Assembly (NCBI GenBank): GCA_026129905.1
Contig: JAHCHE010000003.1
Location: 186,001 to 250,000 of the forward strand
Direction: 5' to 3'
DNA length: 64,000 nt
Source: Bryobacteraceae bacterium
Lineage (GTDB): Bacteria; Acidobacteriota; Terriglobia; Bryobacterales; Bryobacteraceae
Both the position numbers and the translations under genes were made by a program. How positions within the stretch are numbered: the stretch's first letter is position 1; every line of letters starts with the position of its first letter. The notes under the pieces were generated by a model that was not told the DNA's origin, did not search any database, and was given only the letters and a program-made list of their open reading frames with translations. Positions 9,440 to 17,844 of this stretch are shown here, one piece after another.

Positions 9440-10609
9440 TTAGCGCACTGCTTCCTGGGTCACCAGTTTGCCCCGCACGCGCGTCCGGCCGTGCTCGAGC
9501 AACGATTTCAGGCGCACGAAATCGTCGTCCATGGCGTGTTTCGGGTCCACCCCGAACAGCGAAGCCACCTCGTGCCCGATCACGCCCGCGGGTGGGCAAT
9601 AGGAGATGCGCACCGTCAACCGGGTCCCGCCGTCGGGATTCGGATCGAAGCGCATCGAACCGGAATTCCCCACTCGCGAACCGGGGAGGCTCTTCCATTC
9701 CACCAGCTTGCCGGGCGTGATCTTCGTCACCTCCGCCTCCCACGACACGGGCACGCCCGCCGGTCCGTCCGCCACCCAATGGTAGCGCCCGTCGCCGAGG
9801 TCGCGGACTTCCCGCAGGTGAGCCATGAAGCGCGGCAGGTTCGTGAACGTCGTCAGGAATCGGAAGACCTCGTCCGGCGGGGCCTGGATATTGATGGTCT
9901 TATGGATGTCCACGGCGGGCGATCCGTCGAGGCCTGCCACCCGGCGCAGCGTTTTGTTCGCTGTGGCTCGCGTCAGCATCGCGGCCCCGGCCACGCCCGC
10001 GGCGGCGCCCACCGCGCCGCGCCGCGCGATGCCATAGGCTGCCAGCGCTCCCCCGCCGACGCCCGCCAGTACGCGAAGGGCGGGCGTCCAGGCCGTTTGC
10101 CGCGGTTCGGACCGCTCGGCGCGGGGCGGACCGTTGCCCTGCAAACTCGGGACGCCTTCGGCGCTCTGGTGAACCTCGAGATGGTTGCGCGTTTCGTGAA
10201 CGCCGCGGACCGACCCGACGGCGGCCATCAGGTCGTCCGCTTCATCGCGCAGAATCGGACCGCTCACGGTCACTACGCCCCGATCAGCCGTCACTTCAAT
10301 CGCGTGCGGTTGGCGCGCCGCGCGGCCGACCTTCGATCGAACCCGCGCCGCCAGCACGCCATCGTCGACTTCCTCGCGGCGCCGCGAGAGCGCGCCGGTT
10401 ACCGCCTGCTTCGCCTGCGCCTCCACGCCGGCCGCCCGGTTCTCGATATCGCGTTTGGCTTTGCCGAGTTCGCGCTGAAGCCGGTGGCCGCCCGCGGCGA
10501 GCTTGTCCCGCATGACGGCGCGCCGCCTCCGCCCTCGGTCGGGATCCAGAAAATACATGAGGCCGCACCCGAGGCCCAGCCCGCCGATGAGAGAAACACC
10601 TTTATTCAT
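9440..10609 (-). CDS. BON-domain / SRPBCC (polyketide-cyclase-like) fusion protein
   Basis: 389 aa, ATG preceded by GGGAGGATAGGC. The N-terminus has a Gly-rich hydrophobic stretch followed by DPDRGRRRRA, as in short YtxH-like membrane-anchored proteins. Residues about 85-145 match a BON domain (VRSKVGRAARQPHAIEV, GVVTVSGPILRDEADDL), a phospholipid-binding module of stress and envelope proteins. A linker with small hydrophobic stretches (about 180-225) leads to an SRPBCC/START-like domain (about 235-370: IQAPPDEVFRFLTTF, GKLVEWKSLPGSRV). Proteins of this build are often annotated as cyclase/dehydrase; ligand unknown. It follows the HPF/cold-shock gene by 51 nt on the same strand, so the pair is probably an operon tied to stress or dormancy. 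Confidence 0.8.
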   Translation of the reverse strand: MNKGVSLIGGLGLGCGLMYFLDPDRGRRRRAVMRDKLAAGGHRLQRELGKAKRDIENRAAGVEAQAKQAVTGALSRRREEVDDGVLAARVRSKVGRAARQPHAIEVTADRGVVTVSGPILRDEADDLMAAVGSVRGVHETRNHLEVHQSAEGVPSLQGNGPPRAERSEPRQTAWTPALRVLAGVGGGALAAYGIARRGAVGAAAGVAGAAMLTRATANKTLRRVAGLDGSPAVDIHKTINIQAPPDEVFRFLTTFTNLPRFMAHLREVRDLGDGRYHWVADGPAGVPVSWEAEVTKITPGKLVEWKSLPGSRVGNSGSMRFDPNPDGGTRLTVRISYCPPAGVIGHEVASLFGVDPKHAMDDDFVRLKSLLEHGRTRVRGKLVTQEAVR

Positions 10610-10660
10610 GCCTATCCTCCCTTGTCCGCCGCGCTGCCGGGCAGACGCGTCTTGTCGGGT

Positions 10661-11281
10661 TCACCTCCAGCCGAGCGGCGGCTCCACCGCCGGCTGTTCC
10701 ACCTTCGGCGCCCGGATTCCGGGCTTGTCCACGATGCGGACGGTGCTCGCCTGAGGACCGCGCTCGCCTTCCCCCTCGTTTTCAAAGAAATTGACGCCGG
10801 TACCGACTTCCAGCCGGTCGAAGTCGCCCTCCCGTACGCTGTTGCGATGGAAGTAGACCTCCCGTCCCATGGCGTCGCGCAGGAAACCGTAGCCGGTTTC
10901 GCGGAACAGCTTTGTCACCACGCCCTCGATGTTCTGTTCCGGATGGGATTTCACGTCCAGACGCTGCTTCTCCACCAGGTCCTTAAGCTGTCTGCGGGCC
11001 GCCTCGAAGGCCCGCCGGACCACGACGTGAAGATCTCCCTGCTGCTGGCGGTCGCCGGGGTCGCGGCTCACGGCCAGTTCTTTGCCCGGGGGAAGCGTCA
11101 GGTCGATCCGCACGCGGTAGGCATTGCCGGCGCGGCGGCGGTTCGACTCCCGCTCTACCGTGACCCGGCAGCTTGTCAGGTACGGGCAAACGCGCTCCAG
11201 CTTTTCGGCTTTTTGCCGGATCAGTCTCTCAACCGCCTCATCGCGCGGGACATCGCGGAACGTGATCTCGATGACGTGCAT
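10661..11281 (-). CDS. Ribosome hibernation factor-like (HPF/RaiA) domain fused to a cold-shock domain
   Basis: 206 aa. Residues 1-105 resemble the HPF/RaiA fold (ITFRDVPRDEAVERLIRQKA, VDLTLPPG-like core), which binds the 30S decoding region and blocks translation in stationary phase. Residues about 115-180 are a cold-shock/OB domain with EGVVTKLFRETGYGFL and the RNP-2-like VYFHRNSV motif, which binds single-stranded RNA. The fusion occurs in several phyla, but its function is less studied than plain HPF. No ribosome site is clear before ATG 11281. The BON/SRPBCC gene follows. A 259-nt gap separates it from the DUF134-like gene upstream, with an inverted repeat CAACCC-CT-GGGTTG at 11420-11433 that could be an operator. 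Confidence 0.85.
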   Translation of the reverse strand: MHVIEITFRDVPRDEAVERLIRQKAEKLERVCPYLTSCRVTVERESNRRRAGNAYRVRIDLTLPPGKELAVSRDPGDRQQQGDLHVVVRRAFEAARRQLKDLVEKQRLDVKSHPEQNIEGVVTKLFRETGYGFLRDAMGREVYFHRNSVREGDFDRLEVGTGVNFFENEGEGERGPQASTVRIVDKPGIRAPKVEQPAVEPPLGWR

Positions 11282-11419
11282 CGTGGTCTGTGGAACTTGA
11301 CCCGCCAGACGGGCGGTCTGTTACAGGCTCCGACGCGATTCGAGGCGCGGGATTGTCAGAGAATTTTGACGGCTTTTGCCGGCGCGCAGACCCGCTCTCG
11401 CGCCAGGTTGCGTTTGGGA

Positions 11420-11433
11420 CAACCCCTGGGTTG
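11420..11433. promoter_or_regulatory. Inverted repeat CAACCC-CT-GGGTTG upstream of the HPF/cold-shock gene
   Basis: A perfect 6-bp inverted repeat with a 2-bp spacer, in the 259-nt gap between the DUF134-like and HPF-like genes. It has the shape of a small operator. Apart from it and a GC-rich hairpin, nothing gene-like is seen in 11282-11540. Confidence 0.3.
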
Positions 11434-11540
11434 CTTACAGTGATTCCGCCGCCGGCAGTCCGGGCTGCCGCACGGCGCACGGCCTGGGCGGCTTTCCCGC
11501 CGGCGCGGGGCCAATACCGCGGGATCCGGGAGCATGGCGG

Positions 11541-11903
11541 CTAGTGACGGCAGACGTACCCGCTGCCGCAGCGCGGGCATTCGCCCGGATAGTCCGCGCC
11601 CCGGGGCAGCCGCCAGATGCGGCCGCAGTAGCCGCACCGGTATGTTTCCAGTCCAGCGAACCGATGGGAGTCGCCGTTGATCTTGACCGCCCGGCCTTTC
11701 CAGATCGCCTCGGCGACTTTTCGGTGCGCGCTGCCCAACGTCTGATCGTAAGTTTCCGAGGATACGCGCATCTTTTCCGCGGCGGGACCGGGAAACACGC
11801 ATTGAAGATCGCTCAGCAGCAGGGCTTCCAACTCCTCGTTAGTCAGTTCGACGTCGCCGGGGTTGTCCGCCACTCCCGCGTTCGCCTTCAGGTATGAAGA
11901 CAT
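11541..11903 (-). CDS. DUF134-like predicted DNA-binding protein with C-terminal zinc ribbon
   Basis: 120 aa, ATG with AGGAG about 8 nt upstream. Residues about 19-80 follow the DUF134 pattern of a conserved acidic helix then a sigma-region-4-like HTH (LTNEELEALLLSDLQ, AAEKMRVSSETYDQ, AHRKVAEAIWKGRAVKI). The last 35 residues are a treble-clef zinc ribbon, CGYCG ... CPRCGSGYVC. DUF134 proteins are predicted transcription regulators, and I infer DNA binding with a zinc-stabilised C-terminus. The gene follows the 82-aa Nif11/NHLP-like gene by 15 nt, so both should be expressed from the sigma-54-type element at 12181-12196. It could instead be a rubredoxin-like redox protein, but four ribbon cysteines without a tight rubredoxin fold make that less likely. 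Confidence 0.6.
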   Translation of the reverse strand: MSSYLKANAGVADNPGDVELTNEELEALLLSDLQCVFPGPAAEKMRVSSETYDQTLGSAHRKVAEAIWKGRAVKINGDSHRFAGLETYRCGYCGRIWRLPRGADYPGECPRCGSGYVCRH

Positions 11904-11918
11904 TACTACTCTCCTTAT

Positions 11919-12167
11919 CTATCGGTGCGCCGCGGCTTCGAGAATTCGCAGATCCGCGCGGCAGATCGCAGGGTCCAGCCTCGCGCCCTCGCGAGCGAAT
12001 AAAGCCTTGGTTAAGGTTTTTCTCGAGCGGAGAAGAGCTTCGATTTCCTCCTCGCTCAGCGTGAAGTGCTCCGCCAACTCCGGAAAAGCGTGACCGAAAA
12101 ACCGCTCGCGAAACGCCGCGTCCGTCAGCAGCCGGCCGAGCACTTGTTCCACTGCCGCTTGGCTCAC
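11919..12167 (-). CDS. 82-aa peptide resembling Nif11/NHLP-type leader peptides (Os1348 / Franean1_4349-like)
   Basis: An 82-aa acidic/helical protein read from GTG 12167. The N-terminal part, VEQVLGRLLTDAAFRERFF and then LSEEEIEALLRS, has the spacing seen in leader regions of Nif11/NHLP-clan and Franean1_4349-type RiPP precursor families: a short helix, a TD-xx-FR motif, then LT/SxEExxAL. The C-terminal 35 residues (KALFAREGARLDPAICRA) are not rich in Cys/Ser/Thr, with a single Cys, and no RiPP-modifying enzyme or peptidase-exporter is nearby. It may be a stand-alone Nif11-fold regulator or carrier peptide rather than a toxin precursor. The start sits about 3 nt after the expected start site of the sigma-54 promoter, so the message may be leaderless. 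Confidence 0.55.
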   Translation of the reverse strand: MSQAAVEQVLGRLLTDAAFRERFFGHAFPELAEHFTLSEEEIEALLRSRKTLTKALFAREGARLDPAICRADLRILEAAAHR

Positions 12168-12180
12168 CGTGAAGAACGAT

Positions 12181-12196
12181 TGCAGTTAATGGGCCA
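12181..12196 (-). promoter_or_regulatory. Sigma-54 (-24/-12) promoter before the 82-aa gene
   Basis: On the minus strand TGGCCCATTAACTGCA runs from 12196 to 12181. Compared with TGGCAC-N5-TTGCW, the invariant GG and GC are correctly spaced (10 nt between them), with two mismatches at less conserved positions. Transcription should begin near 12170, right at GTG 12167. A sigma-54 activator gene begins 59 bp away on the opposite strand. Confidence 0.55.
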
Positions 12197-12243
12197 AACA
12201 GGCCTATTGCTCCCGGAAACGCAGCGCCGCGCCCGGCTCATGG

Positions 12244-12249
12244 GATAAT
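12244..12249 (+). promoter_or_regulatory. -10 element (GATAAT) before the sigma-54 activator gene
   Basis: GATAAT ends 5 nt before TTG 12255. No ribosome site is visible, so a leaderless transcript is likely. Confidence 0.5.
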
Positions 12250-12254
12250 GGGGC

Positions 12255-13751
<1,497 letters not shown>

Positions 13752-14177
13752 TCAATCGATTAACGATGGTTTTGGCTGTAAACAGCCAACTGGCTGGAGG
13801 CTGTCACCATTTTTCGTCGTGTTGGCTCCTGCCCGATCCGCCTCGGACCACTCGTCAACAGGTTATCGCTATCGGACCACAACATCCGAAATGGCCCCTT
13901 GCTTGCACTTCAAAGAAGCGTTCATACAAGCGGTTAGGCCCCGCGGCGCAAGTGGCTAGATAAGAACACCCCCCTAACTGACCGTACCGGACGCGGGGCC
14001 TTCCCTCAAAGTTGGTTCGCTTGCCGAGCCGCGAATGTGCAAACTCCAGGGCACGGCGTGGCGCGCGCTCTCAGCGAGCCGAGTCCACATTCGTGTGGAC
14101 TCTTGTGCCGCCAACCGGCGATAGCGGGGCTAATGGTGGGCCAACGCCCTCCCCGCGCGACCTGCCATCCCCTTCGC
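13752..14177. other. 426-nt convergent intergenic region with several hairpins, no credible gene
   Basis: It lies between two convergent genes. Visible structure: a 7-bp hairpin TTGGCTG-TAAA-CAGCCAA (13772-13789); a long-range stem GGCCCCGCG (13937-13945) with CGCGGGGCC (13992-14000); GTTAGG/CCTAAC pairing that competes with that stem; and a terminator-like hairpin at 14080-14098. A small RNA is possible, but no known family was recognised. Confidence 0.4.
14080..14102 (+). terminator. Terminator-like hairpin GAGTCCACA-TTCG-TGTGGACTC
   Basis: A perfect 9-bp stem closed by a stable TTCG tetraloop, followed by TTGT. It is nearly symmetrical, so it could end transcripts from either convergent flanking gene or a small RNA from the intergenic region. 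Confidence 0.55.
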
Positions 14178-15215
14178 TCAAAGCGGCTCGGGAAAGCCGC
14201 TTGTCTTCCGCACAAAGGCCTGGTACTCCACCTCCACCTTGCTCCTGGCCGGAATCCAGCGAAAGCCGGGCGTTCCGAACATGTGCCCGCGCTCGATCAT
14301 CGCTCGCCGTCCCTCCGGCATCGGTGACGCCCCGAACTCCATGCCGATGGTCAGCGTCTTGCCGCCCCACGGCGGCGCCTCGCGGCTGAAGTTCTCCTGC
14401 CAGATGCCGAGCCAGGGAAAGTCGGCGCGCTTCCATTCATAGCCGAACAACACGCCGAGCGACGGCGTAAAAGCCAGGAAATAGGCGGCCTCCCGGCGAG
14501 GGTCCATCAACGTGGTGGAAAAGCCGCCCGACGACGGAGCGTCCGTGAGAATCTGGAGATCCTGAACGCTTCCGTCCTTCCGCGGCGCAAGCGGCCAGTC
14601 GAACTCGGCGCCCGGTTTAAGAAATCCCTTTTCACCGGCGAAATCCTGCTCGAATACCTTCGATCGCGCCCCGGATGCGCGGAACTGCGTCGCGCCCTTG
14701 ACCAGAAATGGCGGCCCCAACGTGACGTGCTGCGTCCATCCGACAGGGCGGTCCGTCGCGCTCACGTTCTCGACGCTTTCGGCGAAGCGCACGGTATCGC
14801 CGCTCAGCCGGATGCGCCGCTCCACTTTGAGCCGCGCCTCGGGTAGGAACGCGCGCGCCACCAGTCCGTCGCCATCCGCTTCCATCTGGTACGGGGCGAT
14901 GGACGCTTCCCCGTGAACCGTGAGGCCGGCCGCCGCTTCCTCCGCGGAGGGGCCGCCGAAGATGTCCAGGCACAGGTTGTGGCCCATGATCCCTGCCAGC
15001 AGCTTGCTTTCCGCGTCGCCGCCATACTCGGAATGTTTGGCCGGGTCGAAGCTGGCAGGCTCGAGCGACGGCCACGGCGGCGTCCACAGGGGGTTCACGC
15101 CGCTGGCCTTGTGCAGGATTTGCGCCACGTGGCCGCCCTGCTCCAGAACGGTAACCCGCACCTCGGCGTTCTCCACTTGCGCCGCGCGCCGGTCCCGGTA
15201 TTCGGTTCTCACCAT
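14178..15215 (-). CDS. Galactose-mutarotase-like (aldose 1-epimerase fold) protein
   Basis: 345 aa from ATG 15215, chosen over an upstream in-frame start because TATGCT lies 8 nt before it (leaderless arrangement). The chain is rich in beta-strand patterns typical of the mutarotase superfamily: an N-terminal VTVLEQGGHVAQIL (substrate-facing sheet), VGWTQHVTLGPPFL with the conserved central His, and FGYEWKRADFPWLGIWQEN near the end, as in many aldose-1-epimerase-like proteins. No signal peptide, so cytoplasmic. Such proteins act on hexoses or larger sugars; substrate unknown, and the second catalytic His/Glu pair cannot be assigned with confidence. It is divergent from the FmdB-like zinc-ribbon gene across 63 bp that hold two opposed -10 boxes. 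Confidence 0.65.
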   Translation of the reverse strand: MVRTEYRDRRAAQVENAEVRVTVLEQGGHVAQILHKASGVNPLWTPPWPSLEPASFDPAKHSEYGGDAESKLLAGIMGHNLCLDIFGGPSAEEAAAGLTVHGEASIAPYQMEADGDGLVARAFLPEARLKVERRIRLSGDTVRFAESVENVSATDRPVGWTQHVTLGPPFLVKGATQFRASGARSKVFEQDFAGEKGFLKPGAEFDWPLAPRKDGSVQDLQILTDAPSSGGFSTTLMDPRREAAYFLAFTPSLGVLFGYEWKRADFPWLGIWQENFSREAPPWGGKTLTIGMEFGASPMPEGRRAMIERGHMFGTPGFRWIPARSKVEVEYQAFVRKTSGFPEPL

Positions 15216-15223
15216 GGTCACCG

Positions 15224-15229
15224 AGCATA
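15224..15229 (-). promoter_or_regulatory. -10 element (TATGCT) before the mutarotase-like gene
   Basis: TATGCT on the minus strand ends 8 nt before ATG 15215. It shares a 63-bp divergent intergenic region with the opposing GATAAT at 15264. Confidence 0.4.
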
Positions 15230-15263
15230 TCACTGTCACCTCCCGCCCCCAAACGGCATCTCC

Positions 15264-15269
15264 GATAAT
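15264..15269 (+). promoter_or_regulatory. -10 element (GATAAT) before the FmdB-like gene
   Basis: GATAAT ends 9 nt before ATG 15279, again without a ribosome site. Confidence 0.45.
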
Positions 15270-15278
15270 GGAATTGTC

Positions 15279-15461
15279 ATGCCCATGTACGAATACCGCT
15301 GCCTCGACTGCGACCGGCAGTACGAAGAGCTGCGGCGAATGCAGGATGCGGATCGCGATCTGAAGTGCCCCGAGTGCGGCGCCGAGCGGGTGGAGCGCCT
15401 CGTCTCCGGATTTGCCATGGCCGGAGCTTGCCGTCCCGGCGGGTCCGGCGGATTTGTCTGA
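15279..15461 (+). CDS. FmdB/CxxC-type small zinc-ribbon protein
   Basis: A 60-aa protein starting MPMYEYRCLDCDRQYEE, the standard opening of the FmdB putative regulatory family. Two CxxC knuckles are seen (CLDC and CPEC), separated by RRMQDADRDLK, followed by GAERVERLVSGFAM and a Gly-rich tail with one further Cys. Members bind zinc and are predicted to regulate transcription, but no molecular function is proven for most. The short length is normal. It is preceded by GATAAT and divergent from the mutarotase-like gene. Nothing gene-like is seen in the 199 nt to glgX. Confidence 0.85.
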   Translation: MPMYEYRCLDCDRQYEELRRMQDADRDLKCPECGAERVERLVSGFAMAGACRPGGSGGFV

Positions 15462-15660
15462 GGCCGGTAATCGCGCGGTCGGTCGGCCGCGAATCTCTCA
15501 CTAATTACGTCTTTCGTCAGCGCTCACGCCTCTGCGCCGCCGGCAAGGGAGGTCCCGCGCCACGGCCGCGAGGCGCTGTAACGCCCCGTTGCTCCGGCCT
15601 GTCCAGAAATCAGACCTTTAAATTCTGCTGTAATTGGTGGAACGGAGGCAGTTTCTATAA

Positions 15661-17844
15661 ATGGAGATGCGCCCGGGTATTCCTTACCCGCTCGGGGCGA
15701 CTTGGGACGGAGCGGGTGTTAACTTCGCCATCTTTTCCGAGCACGCGACCAGGATCGACCTCTGCCTGTTCGACTCGGCCAAGGCCACCCGAGAATCCGT
15801 CCGGCTCCCCCTGCCCGAGCAGACCGACATGGTCTGGCACGGCTACCTTTCAGGCGTGCTTCCGGGCCAGGTTTACGGTTATCGGGTGCACGGTCCCTGG
15901 CGGCCGGAAGAGGGTTTCCGGTTTAACCAGAACAAGATCGTCCTGGATCCTTACGCGAAGACGATGGCGCGCTCCACCCGTTGGGGCGACGAGATGTACC
16001 CGTATTCCATCGGCGACCAGACGGAGGACTTGAGTTTCGATACGCGGGATAACGCGGCCTATGCGCCGCTGGCGGCCGTCGCCGACCCGGCTTTCATCTG
16101 GGGCAGCGACCGGCGTCCGGAGACCCCGTGGCACAAAACCATCATCTACGAAGTTCACGTCAAGGGCTTCACCCGCTGCCACCCGGACGTTCCGGAACTG
16201 CTTCGCGGCACGTACTCGGGGCTTTGTTCGGAGCCCGCGCTGCGGCACTTCGAGGACTTGGGCGTGACAGCCCTGGAGTTAATGCCCGTCCATCACCACG
16301 CTTACGACCGGCACCTGGTGGAGAGAGGTCTGGCCAATTACTGGGGCTACAACACGCTGGCCTACTTCGCGCCAGACATCCGCTACGCCTCCGAAGAGCG
16401 CCCAGTGGACATCGTCCGCGAGTTCAAACGCATGGTGCGCGTGCTGCACTCCGCCGGACTCGAGGTGATCCTCGACGTCGTCTACAATCACACCGCCGAG
16501 GGAAACCACATGGGTCCGATGCTCTCGCTGAAGGGCATAGACAACCGTGCGTATTACCGGCTGGTCAACGACCAGAAGCGCTACTACATGGACTATACCG
16601 GCTGCGGCAACACGCTCAACATGGTCCATCCTCGTGTTCTCCAGCTAATCATGGACTCGCTGCGCTATTGGGTGATCGAAATGCACGTCGACGGCTTCCG
16701 CTTCGACCTCGCCAGCGCGCTCGCCCGCGAACTGCACGAAGTGGATAAGCTCGGCGCCTTCTTCGACATTATTCACCAGGATCCGGTCCTTTCCCAGGTG
16801 AAGCTTATTGCCGAGCCGTGGGACCTCGGCGAAGGCGGTTACCAGGTGGGCAACTTCCCGGTCGGCTGGACGGAGTGGAACGGCAAGTACCGCGACGGCA
16901 TCCGCCGTTTCTGGAAAGGCGAGGGCGGCGCAATGTCGGAAACCGCTACGCGCATAGCCGGCAGCAGCGACCTCTACGAGCAGAGCGGCCGCCGGCCGTA
17001 CGCCAGTATCAATTTCGTCACCGCGCACGATGGCTTCACGCTCCAGGACCTGGTGAGCTACAACGAGAAGCACAACGAGGCCAACGGCGAAGACAACCGG
17101 GACGGCGAGAACCACAACATCAGTTGGAACTGCGGCATCGAGGGACCCACCGAGGACCGTCACATCAAAGCGTTGCGGGAAAAACAGAAGCGGAACTTCA
17201 TGGCCACGCTGCTGCTGTCCCAGGGCGTGCCCATGATTTCCGGGGGAGACGAACTGAGCCGGACCCAGCGCGGCAACAATAACGCGTACTGCCAGGACAA
17301 CGAAATCAGTTGGTATCGCTGGAATCTCACGCCGGAGCAGGAAGACTTCCTGGAGTTCGTCCAGTACGTCATTCGCCTGCGCCGCGAGGAGCCCGTCCTG
17401 CAACGCCGCAAGTTCTTTCAGGGCCGTCCCATCCGGGGTTCAGAAACGAAGGACCTGTCCTGGTTCGAACCGAGCGGCAATGAAATGGACGACACCGCCT
17501 GGGACAATCCCAATTCACGCACCTTCGGTCTGCGCCTGGTCGGTGAAGGGCTTGACGAATGGAACGAAGCCGGCGAGCCGCTGACCGCGCATACGCTGTT
17601 TGTCATGCTGAACGCACATCACGACGCCGTACAATTCAAGCTGCCCGAACCCGCGGCCGGAAGCCGCTGGGACCCGATTCTGGACACCTCGGAAGAGAAG
17701 GTCGGGCGCAAGCGCGCCATCCGGCAGGGCAACTACCGCCTCGCGGCGCGCAGCCTGGCCGTGTTCCGGCTTCAGGAACCGGCGCCCCTCAGTCTCAAGA
17801 AGCCGCGCCGCAAGCGGCTGATCACCCCGCAGGGGTTGGTGTGA
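15661..17844 (+). CDS. glgX: Glycogen debranching enzyme (isoamylase-type GH13), GlgX
   Basis: 727 aa, cytoplasmic. An N-terminal CBM48-like domain (PYPLGATWDGAGVNFAIFS) precedes a GH13 barrel. Conserved region I is DVVYNHTAEGNH (about residue 273), region II is GFRFDLASAL with the nucleophile Asp (about 346), the acid/base Glu lies in IAEPWDLGEGGYQVGNFP (about 380), and region IV is FVTAHDGFTL. The enzyme hydrolyses alpha-1,6 branches of phosphorylase-trimmed glycogen and supplies linear maltodextrins. A GGAGG element lies 13 nt before ATG 15661. The stop codon overlaps the treZ start (TGATG), so the two genes are translationally coupled. This links glycogen breakdown to trehalose synthesis. 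Confidence 0.96.
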   Translation: MEMRPGIPYPLGATWDGAGVNFAIFSEHATRIDLCLFDSAKATRESVRLPLPEQTDMVWHGYLSGVLPGQVYGYRVHGPWRPEEGFRFNQNKIVLDPYAKTMARSTRWGDEMYPYSIGDQTEDLSFDTRDNAAYAPLAAVADPAFIWGSDRRPETPWHKTIIYEVHVKGFTRCHPDVPELLRGTYSGLCSEPALRHFEDLGVTALELMPVHHHAYDRHLVERGLANYWGYNTLAYFAPDIRYASEERPVDIVREFKRMVRVLHSAGLEVILDVVYNHTAEGNHMGPMLSLKGIDNRAYYRLVNDQKRYYMDYTGCGNTLNMVHPRVLQLIMDSLRYWVIEMHVDGFRFDLASALARELHEVDKLGAFFDIIHQDPVLSQVKLIAEPWDLGEGGYQVGNFPVGWTEWNGKYRDGIRRFWKGEGGAMSETATRIAGSSDLYEQSGRRPYASINFVTAHDGFTLQDLVSYNEKHNEANGEDNRDGENHNISWNCGIEGPTEDRHIKALREKQKRNFMATLLLSQGVPMISGGDELSRTQRGNNNAYCQDNEISWYRWNLTPEQEDFLEFVQYVIRLRREEPVLQRRKFFQGRPIRGSETKDLSWFEPSGNEMDDTAWDNPNSRTFGLRLVGEGLDEWNEAGEPLTAHTLFVMLNAHHDAVQFKLPEPAAGSRWDPILDTSEEKVGRKRAIRQGNYRLAARSLAVFRLQEPAPLSLKKPRRKRLITPQGLV

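Noticed and set aside
7434-9443. 669-codon open frame antisense to the CRTAC1-like gene
   Set aside because: Low-complexity antisense of the repeated DGDG codons; no start signal or domain.
15462-15660. Possible small RNA or riboswitch before glgX
   Set aside because: No stable structure beyond GC-rich noise and no known riboswitch pattern.
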